DNA of 64,000 bases from Numida meleagris. Its lineage: Eukaryota > Chordata > Aves > Galliformes > Numididae. The notes under the pieces are model-generated. The model saw only the letters and a list, made by a program, of their open reading frames with translations, made no database searches and was not told the DNA's origin. The first letter of the stretch is position 1, and every line of letters starts with the position of its first letter. The position numbers and the translations under genes were made by a program. Shown one piece after another: positions 50,452 through 62,433 of the stretch. The stretch is taken from NCBI RefSeq assembly GCF_002078875.1, contig NC_034412.1:83338457-83402456 (forward strand), in the 5' to 3' direction.

Positions 50452-52583
50452 AAGCCAAGGGTCACGGGTAATTTTTGTTTGGATGGGCATTTCTCAAGGG
50501 TGGTCCTAAGGGTGCAAGGACCATAAATCCACATGAGCGTGCTCACAGGCTGACAGACAGGGATGGTCCTGTCAAGTGACTCCCAGCCATGTGCTAACTA
50601 TTTAATAGGGACTCAGGGAGTGGTTAGCTCCCCAGAGAGGTGTCTGTTTAGGATGCTGCTATTTCTCAATCCCTGTCCCCACCTCGACACAGATTAGTGT
50701 GCTTTGCCACTAGCAGTCAGCACTAAGTCACCCTGAAGGTGTTGCTGATAGACCAGGACCACAGACTGTGGCCCTTTCCTGGCAGAGGTGAAGGGCCGGC
50801 CACCACTGGCCATGCACAGAGGGTGCCACTTCGACTATCTGAGTGCCTTGGTGATGCTAACAGCCCCCAGAGCAAAGCCTCACTAAGAGGGCTGGGAGCT
50901 GTGACTGAGATTAGCAAGTCAGCGGGCTCTTCTGAACTGCAACATGTTTGGGTGCCCCCGTGCCACTTCCTGCCATCCTTCTGAAAGATGTGTTTCTACT
51001 GATGTCCCTGCTCACACAGCTGGCAGCCCTGTCCCCTCCTTGTCCCCGCTTTCACAATGGGAGGACTGCATCTGAATGGCCATGGGCTCCTTCACTGACT
51101 TTACATGAGCAGCCATGTCCCTTACTGATGACAATGAAATTACCAATCCCATTTTCACTTCTTGACCAAAGCCATCTTTTGATCACAGTTCCACAGAGGT
51201 GAGAGGTTAATGTATTAAGCTGTCTGCTTCAATTAATCCCTAACTCCTGGGCAGATTTACAAACTGTTGGAAGATTTTAGATTATATCTGATTTATGAGA
51301 CACCCTTTCTAAGTTCAGATCGCCTTTGCAGATGGCCACCATACAGAGCAATAAAAATAATTACTATACAGATTCAGTCAGGGTGGAAATTTTCATTTCC
51401 AAAATAGTACCCAGCTGTCTATTCTGAACTGGCCGCAGTGTGTGAATACAATAGTAAACCTGCCCCATACAAACTAAGACTCAGGAGCTGGGCTACAACA
51501 TCAATCCCACCAAAATCCTGCCAGACATAATTTTTCCACACAGGACACCTGGCTGTGCTGGCTCACAGATGCCGTGGGGGCAAGGACTCATTTTCAGCCA
51601 TGACCCTATTCCCAGGCCAAGCATCTGAGATGTTAAACCAGAAGATCACTCTATTTCTTACATGCTTCAGAGAAGAAATCATTTTTCTTCAGTGTAGGCT
51701 TGAAAAATGGAGGCAAAGAAATCCTTCCACCAAAGCAGTAATGCAAACAATTTGTTGAAAATAGCGCAGGTGCATTTGTGACCTGCAGTAAAAACAGCAT
51801 GCCCATGCCCTGGGCATGATTTCCGTTCTTCTGAAGAGCTTTGCAGTGAATTTTGGAGGCAAAAAGCATCTGGTCATGGAGATATGTTTACACCTATGGG
51901 AACAGGCAGTCTGGTATATTCAGAAGGGTACATTCTGTATCAATTTGAAAGGAAATCAGAAGCCTCAGGTACACTGAGGTTTTTGCAATTGCTTCAGTGC
52001 ACTGAAGTGCCTTCTGGTGCCCTGAGAAGGCCCCAGAGCCCACTCATGCCATGCAGGGCCTGGGAGCAGGCAGAGCGTATCTCTCAGACCTGAGAGCCCA
52101 GGGAAAGTCACACGGGTGTGGGCACAGACACTGAGGATAGGAGCAGGTGAACTTTTCTTCCCTAGGACAGTCTGCTCAGCTAACAGGAGGAGCGGGGCAC
52201 TGGGTTGGCACCCACTCAGTACAGTGAGCCCATGAGCTCCCTGTGATCCCATGACCAAGAAGGCTGTTTGCCAATAAAACCTCAGACTCCAAGACACTTT
52301 TGTTGGTATGGAGCCTTTTGCCTGTCTGTCAAACAACGCACACCAGTCACTCCCAGTGCTCATGATTTACAGTGGCTCAACCAGGTATTTCAAGCTCACT
52401 ATCAAACACTTTATTTTATTTACAGCAGACCCAGACCTTTACACAGAAGTATCACATTACTTCAGAGGTTTGGAGGAGGGAGGGTGAGGAGCAGGAGGGA
52501 GAAATTGCCAGCATCCCGGCATCATCAATTGATGTCAGCCCTGCTCGGGGAATAGCGCGTATCTGTTAATTGCTGCTGCAGAT

Positions 52584-52596
52584 CCAGCAGATGGTG
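52584..52596 (+). promoter_or_regulatory. CTCF-like core motif, 12 of 13
   Basis: ccagcagatggtg matches CCASYAGRKGGCR except T for the twelfth-position C. It lies next to the AT-rich block starting near 52600. Confidence 0.25.
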
Positions 52597-54087
52597 CGTA
52601 AGACATTGTATTTAATGGAGCCCCTCAAAAAGAGTGGCATCTGTTTGTTTAATTTCTTGGCACTGGAACGACAGATTTAAAAAACAAACAAACCAAATTG
52701 GACATTTAGATATGGACGTCTCCCCAACAGATTATAAATGTTTTAAGATAAATAGGTCAAACGAAGGAAAATATCAATTGACACATTTGAGAATTAAGCC
52801 AAACTTTCAGACACGGGCTCTTTGAAAGATTAGATTTTCAACATACGGCAGTGGAACTCCTAAAAGAGGCTTTTAAATAAAATGTTGACACTCTCCTTTT
52901 GACTATGAATTTGTCTGAGGGTTTGCGGGGCTGTTACAAACACTAATTCAAAAACTAATTCATTCTGCTTGTCTCCCTCTCACAGACCCTGAGGTTAAAA
53001 TATGATCTCTGTATACCAGACACTTTATTTAATCAGGTGCATCTCCGACATTTAAAATCAGCATGAGGAAACAAGGCAGAAAGCATCCTCTGTTTAACAG
53101 CTGGGACAAGCAGCTCGGAGGATGCTGCCATGGCTCCAGCATTAACAAAACTCCCCATATTCCTGGAAATTCATTGCAGCAGACATTGCCACAGCAGAAT
53201 ATGCCACAAATCCAAACTGTATTGCCCCTAACCGTGGCCAGACATGGGTGCTTTGCAAAAGGATGTAAATCCAGACCCGTGCTGTGTTTGCAATGCTGCA
53301 CTGAGAGGAACCCTCCTGCAGCCCCTCTTTGGGCATGAGGGAAGAAGATCCTGTGAATATCTCCTCCCTGTGTACCTGTTTTGGGGATTTATTCTGCATC
53401 ATTTGTCAGATTTTAGGCACTCTGTATTTTCCCTGTTTTAAAGCAGGTTATGACAGGATGCTCAGGCTGGGAAATGGAGCAATTGGCTTCTCTGTTCCCA
53501 GCTCCTCGTTCAGAAGAGTGCCACTGCTCACATTTTCCTACAATCTGACTGCCACGTTCATTGCTGCAGGTGAGGCAGGGTGCATCTGTCAGTGCCAGGA
53601 GGATTTTCTCTCGGACTTTTTTACTGGATCACAGCTGCACGAGGGTGCTTGGGCACATGGATGCTCTCACTGGGATCACACATTGGCAGGGGACACGGGG
53701 AGCTGCAGGCAGAGCCCACAGCTGCCGATGATGCTCAAGTGTGTCCACACCAGTGGTTTTGCTGAGGGCTGTGCTGGCTGAAGTTCGGGGTTTTTGTTTT
53801 TCAGAGCTGATTCATTGCAAGCAGCAGAGGTGCACGTGTTGTGGCACCAGATCTGTGCAGCCTCAGCACGACTTGCTCAGGTGAACAGAACCAAGAAGGG
53901 CAAAGTCTTTTGTCTCTTATTTCCCATGGAGAGAAAGGAAGAATAGTTTGCTACAGCTATTTTGGGGTGCAGCTGTGAGCTGTGCTTTTCTCTTGCCAAG
54001 CCTCACAGCACATTTACAGAGGGCAGTGCTGGGCACATAGCCCTTGTGATGCCCTCAGGGTCAGCTTACATGAAAGAATTCTTCTTC

Positions 54088-54104
54088 TTTTTTTTTTTTT
54101 TTTT
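54088..54104 (+). repeat. Poly-T tract, 17 bases
   Basis: An uninterrupted T run preceded by three CTT units. No CR1 or SINE body lies next to it. Confidence 0.9.
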
Positions 54105-54838
54105 GATCAGATGGTCTGTTCTGATCTGAACCACCCATTTTATGAGCCTTCAGCCCTGCCTGTTGGCTTCCACTGGGTGAAGAAGCAAAGTGAAAAGGAT
54201 CTGCTCCCACATGTGCAGCTCTGTACTGCCGGTGCTGGTGACCTTGGCCATGAGGAAGGAGACCTTTGCTCGGAGTTTCTCTGAGCAGGAGGAGTGCCAC
54301 ACAAAGTGGGCGCTGTGTCATGCTGAGCCCATGCGCTGTTATGTACTGGCACTACGTCCCCTCCTCTGTCCCCATGAGCCCTGGTGAGTGTTTGCTCTGT
54401 TCCGGGCACATGAGTGAGGAAGTAAAGGGGAAATAGCAGTGCAATAAACCACCGTTAATACGTTAACCTGGTGATTGCACGCTTTAAGGAGGCATATACC
54501 TAAATATAGTACTAGGCTGCATTCTAATCAACAACTTTATGGCTCTTTATCAAAGATACCCCAGATATATCTCACTTTTTTTTAATCATTTGTAGTATAG
54601 CTATGAAAAAATTACAGCTTTTAAAAGAGCTGAGCTGCTGGCCTACTGATCTACCTATGTAATGTCTTGTCAGTTATGATTGTGCAATTTTGCCTCTGCT
54701 TCCTTACCTGTGCATAGGGAATCGTAAAAGGCAGATAAAAGTAAAATCTTTTTTTTCCCCACACATACAGAACTGAAACCAAGGGCTATCCGACCTTACT
54801 ATTTTGGCACCTTATATATCAAAAAAGCCAGAGAGAGA

Positions 54839-54944
54839 AGAATCAGAGAATGGCATCCGTTGGAAGGGACATTAAAGGTCATTGAGTTCCCACCCACCAG
54901 ATCAGGCTGCCCAGAGCCCCATCCAACCTGGCCTTGAACACCAG
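54839..54944 (-). mobile_element. Short CR1 fragment
   Basis: The plus strand reads 'gaatcagagaatggcatccg', 'ttggaagggacattaaaggt', 'agatcaggctgcccagagcc' and 'atccaacctggccttgaaca', a CR1 3' untranslated region in reverse. Only about 100 bp remain; the rest is missing by 5' truncation. Confidence 0.9.
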
Positions 54945-56769
54945 AATAATTCTTTTCTGATTAAAATTCTAATCAAGTGAACAGAAGATTAATAGTCTAT
55001 GTAATAGGATATTGCATAATGCCTTTCTTTTTTCTAGCTTACTCTGAGTAACACCTGTATAAATTTTTTTAAAAAGGTTTTTGGTTAGAAGCTCTGCTAG
55101 GCTGACACCTCCCCATACTCTCAGCTTTCACAAAGGAGGTCAGGACCGTCTTGATCAAACAGAGCCACTCCTCTGACAAGAAAAGCATCCTGGAGTGAAT
55201 CAGGACGTACGGAACAGACCCAATTCCATTGAAACTAAAATAAGAATAAAAAGGGCTCAGAAGAGATTATTTAAATGCATCGCATGGCTCCCACTGCATA
55301 CACATGACCGGCCTATAAAGGCTGGACTGGAAAAATCTACCTCTCTACCACCTTGCAAAGTGAAAAATAAAAAACAATTCTATAACATTCCTAATTAAAA
55401 GATAAGGAAATGTTCCCCTAAATACTCCCACCTGGCATTTACTTATGACATTTCTGCTGAGGAGGTGAAAGAAACACCTTTTTAAAGACTGTTATCTTTG
55501 CTTGTCCAGTGAGGCTGTGCCAGATCAAAGCAGGCAGCCCAGGGCTCTGCTGAGAGCTTTTGCTGTCCGCAGCTTGCCTGCTGCCTGGGAGCGTCAGCTT
55601 CCCTCCTGGTTATTTTTGTGATTGCATAAAAGCATTTCATAATGAAAATTTTTCCATTACTCTTCATTTTACATGGATCTTCTGCGCAAAGAATACAGCC
55701 ATTGGAATCTGGATTTTAAAACTGTAAGCTTACCAGCAAATTTGGAAGCACACAGGCTGAGATAGTGAACAGTACATCAGAAGCTCCAAAGGAACAAAAG
55801 TCTCATTCAAAAGGAGAGAGACATCGGTGGTGGCATCAGCACCAGCTTTGCATGCCAGCAGCCAAACCTCTCTCACCTCATGTAGGGGACAGGAAATATC
55901 TGGGGGCAGCTCCCCTTCGCGTGAGGAAGGTGTTTATGTAGTGGAATTAAGAAAATATGTATACTCAAGTGTCTGCTCAGCTTTCACCATCCAACTCAAT
56001 GGTATGTGGTAGCTGTCCTCTCACCAGCTGTGTAACACCAGACAACAGTGAAGGGACTGAAGCACATCCAGATGCCTTTCGCAGGCAGATTTAAGGGTTA
56101 GGAAAGAGAAAGCTCCCAAGCCTACCTGAGTGCACGTTTCTGAAGCCCTCCCTGCTTCTTCAAATCATCTTTCTAAAACTAGATTAGCTTAGGAAATGCT
56201 AACAGCACCTGTTTAAAGAAAGGCTTGGACACGTCAGTCACTCCGTCTACTCATACATTCCCATTGCTACTTCCCAGCATGACCGATGAACCGTGCAATT
56301 CAGATGTAGGTTCTCAGAAGCATATACTTAGTAGAGTGCAAATGACTAAATTTAAAGTACCGAGCATAACCTGTGCATCACTGTGGAGATGTGAACATGC
56401 AGACAATTTCACCTGACAAGCTGTCTAAGAGCTGCATTTTCCTGTTTGGGCTTCCTTTTCTTTTCTGACTCAGCTTGGGATCTGCAGCTGCAGCGTGAGA
56501 GATGCAGAATGAAACTTGTAGGTGCAGGTGAGGCTGCAAGGGTCTGATGTTTTTATTGCACTTGAAATAAAGAGGTGTTGGTGTATGAAAACCAAAGTAC
56601 TACACGCCTCAAAAGATAACAGAAGTTTATTGCACTATAAAGGCTTTCAGCATATGTGAATGCTTATTTTATCTGAACACATTAGCATAGTTATTAGTCA
56701 TTCTAAATGATTAAATTTCCCTCTCATCCACCTAATATGCATTATAAATGAATATACTAAAGAGCAATG
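54945..56769. other. Unique sequence, no gene seen
   Basis: Unique, increasingly AT-rich DNA. Frames at 55195-55398, 55827-56012 and 56225-56416 (plus) show no domain. The stretch 56600-56770 is AT-rich and repeat-free. A tattgcacttg string at 56554-56564 recalls a miRNA seed but is not followed by that miRNA. Confidence 0.4.
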
Positions 56770-56905
56770 TGCTTTGTTGACAAAGCACTGACTTGGCATG
56801 CAGGGGACAGCATTTTTTTCTAGGACTGATTTTGACCTTTTGAGTTGGCCTGGGCTGGTTGCTTTGCCTTGAAGTGCCTCAGCATCTCAGGCTGACCAAA
56901 AATGT
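56770..56905 (-). repeat. MIR-family SINE fossil
   Basis: The plus strand follows the reverse MIR consensus along most of its length: 'cactgacttggcatgcagg' (cactggacttggagtcagg), 'tttctaggactgattttgac' (attcctggctctgccactgac), 'gggctggttgctttgcc' (gggcaagtcactttgcc) and 'agtgcctcagcatctc' (tgtgcctcagtttcc). This is the clearest MIR in the window. Comparison is from memory of the consensus. Confidence 0.7.
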
Positions 56906-57589
56906 TGAGGTCTTAATCAAATGCGTCAATGTCCCGTCAATACTCAATCAGTATCAGTATGAATCAATATCCATTGATATCTTACCAATGTTTTTATTTG
57001 TTTTTTAGCCATTTTTATAGTATCTTCCAAGTTTTAAAGCATTTTCATAGGAAACTCTACTAATAATGCTTTAAGAATAGAGGGATACTATCAAGCTGTG
57101 GTTATTGATGTGCTTTGGTGTCCATGGAGTGATGGTAATTTATAGCAGCTTCAAAGCTGCCACTCTCAAACCTGAGGCATTAGCATGCCTATTTTTTATC
57201 TCGAGTAAAGAAGAAGGACAGAGAGATGCTGCCTGCAGCAGTGGTAGCTCCTGACTTAGGATGAGTCTGCTCTCTTAGGACTTAGGGTGCTGTCTTCTCC
57301 ACCTGATTTCTGACCACATATTTCTTCTTCAGCAGTGATGTCTAGGAAGGAAATAGCTCAGAATATGTTTGAAAAGAAAGAGAATAAAATTCAATTTTGA
57401 TCTGTTCAACGCCTGCAGGTTATGGTCTTGAACAAAGATCGTGTTCTTTTCATCAGTCTTCTTCCCATCTTTCAAGCACCGTGCTGCTGTGGTGGCCAGT
57501 GGGAGCCTGGAGGTGGACATGGCTACAAAAGGGTAATGTGAGTGGCCTTTTCCCATAGGAGTCTGGGGGTCTGTAGATTTTCCTCTATT
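56906..57589. other. Unique sequence, no gene seen
   Basis: AT-rich DNA leading into the LINE fossil. The minus-strand frame at 57329-57652 overlaps the end of the fossil in a different frame and is not itself recognisable. It is possible that more of the LINE 3' region is hidden here at higher divergence. Confidence 0.35.
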
Positions 57590-58405
57590 CCTCAAGAAGT
57601 CCATAAGCCACAATGCACCCAGGAAGGACAAAGTGTATTGAAGCGTTCCCACAGTTCCTTAGGCAGAGGGATGGGATTTCTTCACACCCTTCCCAAGGCG
57701 GTGGGTAAAACAACCCACTAACAAAATTTCCCTATTGGGAGTAAGCTTGCATTATGTTTCTTTTTCCCCTGAGATTCAAAAAGTTGAGTCCTGATCTCTT
57801 TTGCACATTACTCATTGCTTAGTACTGTACATATGAATCATTTTTATTAAGTCAAACCAAAACTATAGCTCTCTGTACAGCAGCAACTAAAGTTCTTTTT
57901 GCCCTTGATAGGTCTTGATATGAAGGATTAACAAAAGAGTGTGGCAGTTTGCTGAAATTGGGTGGAGTTGGTAGCAACAAAAACTTGAATTTGCCTGAGG
58001 GTCAATGGTGTAGAGAAAGAAAAAAAAAACTATCTTGGTGGGTGTAAGAATCACCTCTGATTTAGTCATATTTACGTGAAGGTTGGACACAGTGAAGTAA
58101 TGCTCCAGGACTTCTTTAGGCATTGAACAGAGATTTGTGTTTTACTGAGATAAAGCAGGATGTCATCTGTGAAAAGAGCAATTTATGTCCTTTGTCATGG
58201 ATTGTGATGCCCTGAATCTCTGGAGACTTTCTGATAGCTATTGCTAGCGGTTCAGTGGACAGAGCAATCAGAAGAGGTGACAAAGGACACACTTGCCTTC
58301 TGCCTCTCTAAGGAAAAAGTCATTCAAATAAAGGAGTCTCAGAGAGTCATTCAAATAAATGAATGCACACCCTCTAGCTTTCTGCAGGCTTAATGAACCT
58401 TATTC
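57590..58405 (-). pseudogene. Fossil L1/Tx1-type LINE ORF2 reverse transcriptase
   Basis: Minus-strand translation, read across frameshifts and stops, gives reverse-transcriptase landmarks in the right order. First RVCIH with RGRRQVCPLSPLLIALSTEP followed by LAIAIR...PEIQGI (58200-58400), matching the RGTRQGCPLSPLLF..A.EPLA..IR block of L1/Tx1 elements. Then FTDDILLYLS (58145-58173), the FADD catalytic box. Next VLEHYFTVSNLHVNMTKSEV (about 58040-58110), the segment after the box. Last VVLP....RNPIPLPKE (about 57655-57740). CR1 and L2 enzymes instead have GSVLGP..F and YADD, so this is not CR1. A one-base shift lies just before FTDD, several stops are present, and a 27-bp duplication (58319-58359) falls near the 5' side. 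N-terminal RT motifs were not found upstream. The element is dead. Confidence 0.7.
58319..58359. repeat. 27-bp tandem duplication within the LINE fossil
   Basis: The 14 bases gtcattcaaataaa occur at 58319-58332 and again at 58346-58359, 27 bases apart. This is a partial tandem duplication that inserts extra residues just upstream of the CPLSP motif. Confidence 0.8.
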
Positions 58406-59399
58406 ACCAGAAGCAGAGCCTTGTTGTCAAGCCTCTGTCTTCGAAGGAAGAAGGAGAATGTCAAAAGAGGTTGGTCCATCAGATTTGTATTCTCTGAAGG
58501 AGCCAAAAGGCAATTTTCTGCCCTTCCCTTGGATTTGGATAGGAAGGCAGGTTGGAAGGCTGGTTGGAAGGCTCCTGTGAGTGCAGCGACCTACTTGCTC
58601 TGCTGGCCCAGGCTTCAATTTTCTTCCTCTGATTCTGTTCTGATTTCAAACAAACATTTGCTTCTCTGCTGGCAAATGAATTTCATGCAGTCCTGAGGCA
58701 ATGATGATTTTAGGAGAGCTTCTTTGCTTCTTCCTAGCATCTGTACTTTGTATTTTATACGAGGACAGCAATTTTGTAAGACAAAAACATTGCAAGAGCT
58801 GGTAAGTTCCAAAAGCATCCCAACTATTATGTGCATATGCAGCTGTATCACAAATTTTTTTTGACATCTTCATGCCTCTCTGTAGGATAAGAGACAGAGT
58901 TTGTCTACCAGTGGAAGCAAAATGGCCACTCACTGTATATATTTGATGTATAGCTCCTTGCCAGTATGTGCAGTCATGTGCTCACATAATTCTTCATAAC
59001 TGTGAGAAATGAATAGGAACATGTTAAACTTGATAATATTTATCTCATTCATTTCTCAAGAACAAGAGAGAAACTACTGGTGTGTTGAGAAATGTGGCCT
59101 TTTAATGGTTGACCAGGACTATCCACTGTGGGAATAATTGAAATCTTGTACGCAGATAAAGTTGGGTAAAACTTTATAATGGGGCATTTATTCTCCAGCA
59201 GATAGGACTACTGAAGGCCTTGGATTTTGAAGAAATGCCAGTTAATCAAAATTTTGTCTTTTTTATTTTTAGTTCTCTATTTTGGGAATTTCATGGGAAT
59301 AATCGAGTTTTCTACTCTTGGACCAAATGTCTTACATATGCAAACTTAAAAGAAAGAGATTATTAAATATCTCACCATTTAATATCTAGATAATTTTGT
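58406..59399. other. Unique sequence, possible further LINE decay
   Basis: Upstream of the fossil reverse transcriptase on its own strand. I could not recognise the earlier RT motifs here. An exact 12-bp tandem duplication (ggttggaaggct) lies at 58550-58573. Frames at 58421-58696 and 58646-58933 show no domain. Confidence 0.35.
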
Positions 59400-59760
59400 C
59401 CTATAAAATCCTGTGCAGCAAGTAATTTAAATTGGTATCCTATTTACGGCACGCAAAACTGCTCGCTACCATCTGCTTTGCCGTTTTAATAGATGGAGTG
59501 TTAACTGCATGTTGCATGAAATTCATTGCGACTAGGTTAATTAAATGGCTGTGCTTCACTTCCTGCACTCTGGTAATAAGATGACAACCTCATCTGAATT
59601 TATTAACCCTTGCCACTTTCCATACTGTTGTCACCCATTCAACCACCTTTGGTCAACAAAAATGAAATAAATCACAATAACAGGAGACACGGCCATATTG
59701 GCTAACAAAATAGATATTGATTAGTATCTTCTAAAGCAAATATGCCAATCTAGTCTGATT
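59400..59760. other. AT-rich block, candidate conserved non-coding element
   Basis: Repeat-free AT-rich sequence with dense homeodomain-type motifs: a perfect TTAATTAA at 59537-59544, plus attaaat, tttaat and gataat-type strings. There is no open frame of note. The composition resembles developmental enhancers conserved across vertebrates, but that is an impression only; conservation cannot be seen from one sequence. Confidence 0.25.
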
Positions 59761-62324
59761 TTATTTTCACAAAGGTCACTGAAATCTGTTGGAGTTTTAG
59801 TAATGGAAGTAAATGATGATGTAGTAGGTTACTGGAGAAAACCCCAAATCTAATCTTTGCCACTAAACAACCTAAATGAAAGCCTTGCCGTGGAAAGCTG
59901 GAGAGGCCCTTGAAGTCCTCAGGTTTCTGTCCTAGAAAGCAGCCTCTGAACACCCCTCTGCAGGGAAGGGCCTCACGGAGAGCCTGAAGCCAAGCCTCTG
60001 AGGGTTCCTGCAGCCAGAGGCACCTCTGTACTCTTCATAGATGAAGCACAGGGTAAGTCACTCCATTTGTACCCTTGCCCCTGGACAGCCTCAGAATTGG
60101 CACGCTTGGATGCTGGCGCACTTAGCGTGGGCCCGGCAATGCAAACTACTCGGGGGTGAAGTGGGTCCTGAGAGAGCCCTCTCCCAGTGTCAGCTCCTGG
60201 GGCCAGCCTGTTCTCCAACATTTACGTTCTTCAGATACTAAGGGCAGTTATTTTAGGCATGTATACACAAACCACTTTTGTCGGCTCTGCTGAGATTTGC
60301 CAAGAAGAATCAACGCTGTGCATCAAAGCCATATTCATTCAATTCCCTCTTGCCCATCAGATACAGGCATTGAAGCTTTCCAGATACTACTGACCTTTTA
60401 AATTCCCCTGCCCTCCCATTGTCCCCACTGATCCCACCATTACACCATAGGTTTTCCTTTCTGCCCTGTCCAGCTGCTGTTCCCAGACACAGCTCCTCTG
60501 TCCTGTACAGCCCCTCGGGTCACAATGCTCCAGACACTGACTGTGAGGGCATCTTTATGTGGTTTGGTGGGGAGAGTCACGCGGCTACACCCTTCTGTGC
60601 TTCAAAGCGATGGGATGGGATCTAGTGCTGGTTCAGAAGTTCAGCTGCGCCAAACTGGTTCAACCTGTCTCCATATCATCATGCCAGTATTGGGCTTTGC
60701 CTTCCAGGGAAGTAGATATGATTTTTTTTTAAACACATTTAGAAAGATTTTATTTGTACTGAGGGTTGTAGTTAGAAATACATTCATGCAATCAGAACAT
60801 ATAGCCATATATACAAGGAAAGGATCTTTCTCCAACTGTCCCAGTAGCCAAGAGGCCACTGAACTTCTCTCTTCTGCCCCTGTATCTGATACGCAGACCC
60901 AACTCCTGCCCCAGCCACTGAACGAAACAGCAGACTCCAAACAACCTGCCTCATGCTGTCCCAACAGATCAGCTCATTCATTTTGAAACGTTGCAAATCT
61001 GAGCCCATTGCCAACCACGTTTACCAGCGCCCGGGCTAGGGTGTGTTCAGCTCCTGAGCTTCCGGAACAGACTGGGAGAGGGGTGAAGCTACGGCACACA
61101 GAGGGCAGGATGGATGGCGTTTCTGGAAATTAATGGAACTCTTACAATAGATGTGATGTGATGTATCCGTGACTAGGAATGGTGCTGAAACTGCCGCACA
61201 CTGAGCACTCTGAATTTTCAGATTGTTCTTATTGGGGGATTTAAAATTATTTAAAAATAATGAATGACAGCATCTTTATCTCTGGTCTCTGCCTTTTGCT
61301 AATTTTTCAGACTCCAGTTATACCACGATGCCTTTGTAGACATGAAGTTGACAGAAAGTATGACTGCAACGTTGTTTGATTCTCTTATCTTGTACAAGGA
61401 GGTAGCATTACAGGCATGTCCTATTCACCTGCCTTAATGAGGTTGGTATGAGGCTGCCGTGGTTCCCAGGATGACTGGGAACTGGGATGACTGGCTCTGC
61501 CCATGCAGCCATGCCACACAGCACTCAAGCAGTGGCGAACACGCGGCGTGTTCTCATGTAGAGCGGGCAAGTTACGCGGATGGTGTCATGTTAACCCAGA
61601 TTTAACCTTTAATGGGGAAATTTGCAGTCCACACGGTAGTTTGAAGCTGATGTAAGCCTTATTTTGTGAGGGTATGTAGGAAGTGACCTGAACAGGGTTC
61701 GTGTGATTCTTCTGCATGAGAGAGGAGCTGTGTTCGCGATGATGGCTTTCTCACATCACTCTGAAATACAGACTAAATGTCACATCTGACTCATCCACAG
61801 GCTCGTTCTGTTGGTTGTGGCAGATAATGTGCATCTTTCCCAGTGAAACGTTAACATCCCTGCACATTTTCAAAGCAAAGCACTGAAATATTTTCCATCT
61901 TGGGGACAAGCTGTCACTTTGAAGGGCACAGCAGCACATCCTCACCCGGTGTGGGTGGGGGCACCCTGCTCTTACTGAAATTCCTGCTGCAGCAGCTAAA
62001 TTAAAGTGCCTCTTCTTTTTTCCTTCTCAAGATAGACGCAACATTGCAGGGCATCTCTATCTTGCCACTCCCAGCACGGGTGGCAAGTTCAATACAGCAG
62101 GATGAAAAATTTTAGTGGAAAGAAAATGAGATGCTCCATCTGAAATCAGTGGCTGGACCAGGAGATTCTGGTTCTAGAAATGGCATGAAGCTGCAGAGAT
62201 GGGATGTGGGCTGATCCAGGAGCGTGCAGAGATGTGTGCGTACCTGATTAATGCCCTACACTTGCCATTTCACATCCTGGAGATAAGGTGCCGTTCATCA
62301 AACTCCCCTGGTGGTGGTCAAGAA
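59761..62324. other. Unique sequence, no gene seen
   Basis: Unique DNA. Frames at 60525-60986 (plus, 153 codons) and 60641-60964 (minus) overlap each other and lack domains. A CpG-containing inverted repeat lies at 61537-61553 (separate entry). No RNA gene was seen. Confidence 0.4.
61537..61553. repeat. 17-bp CpG-containing inverted repeat
   Basis: gaacacgc, one G, then gcgtgttc: perfect 8-base arms around a single central base. Three CpG fall in 17 bases, in a window otherwise poor in CpG. Confidence 0.85.
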
Positions 62325-62433
62325 ACGTAAAGAAGCAGCACTGAGGGACATGGTTTAGTGGGCATGGTGGTATTGGGTTGATGGTTGAACTCAATGATCT
62401 TAGTGGTCTTTTCCAACCTTAATGATTGTTTGA
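62325..62433 (+). mobile_element. CR1 3' tail fragment
   Basis: Only the last hundred or so bases of a CR1 remain: 'cactgagggacatggttt', 'agtgggcatggtggtattgg', 'gttgatggttgaactcaatg', then 'ggtcttttccaaccttaat' and a degraded tail. It pairs closely with the 3' region of the copy at 42959-43236. Confidence 0.9.

Larger units (their letters stand above)
50465..54838. other. Unique sequence, no gene seen
   Basis: Unique DNA with several overlapping frames on both strands (51965-52363 minus, 53029-53402, 53329-53781 plus, 54061-54409 minus), none with a domain. A T run lies at 54088-54104. The AT-rich blocks around 52600-52900 and 54420-54580 are free of repeat signatures and look like candidate conserved non-coding sequence. 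Confidence 0.4.

Noticed and set aside
56020..56060. ctcaccagctgtgtaac, resembling a MIR block
   Set aside because: It is a single short block without the neighbouring MIR landmarks.
56554..56564. tattgcacttg, resembling a miR-25/92 family seed
   Set aside because: The bases after the seed diverge from the miRNA, and no hairpin partner was seen.
60525..60986. 153-codon plus-strand frame
   Set aside because: A 107-codon frame is open on the opposite strand over the same region, and neither has a domain.
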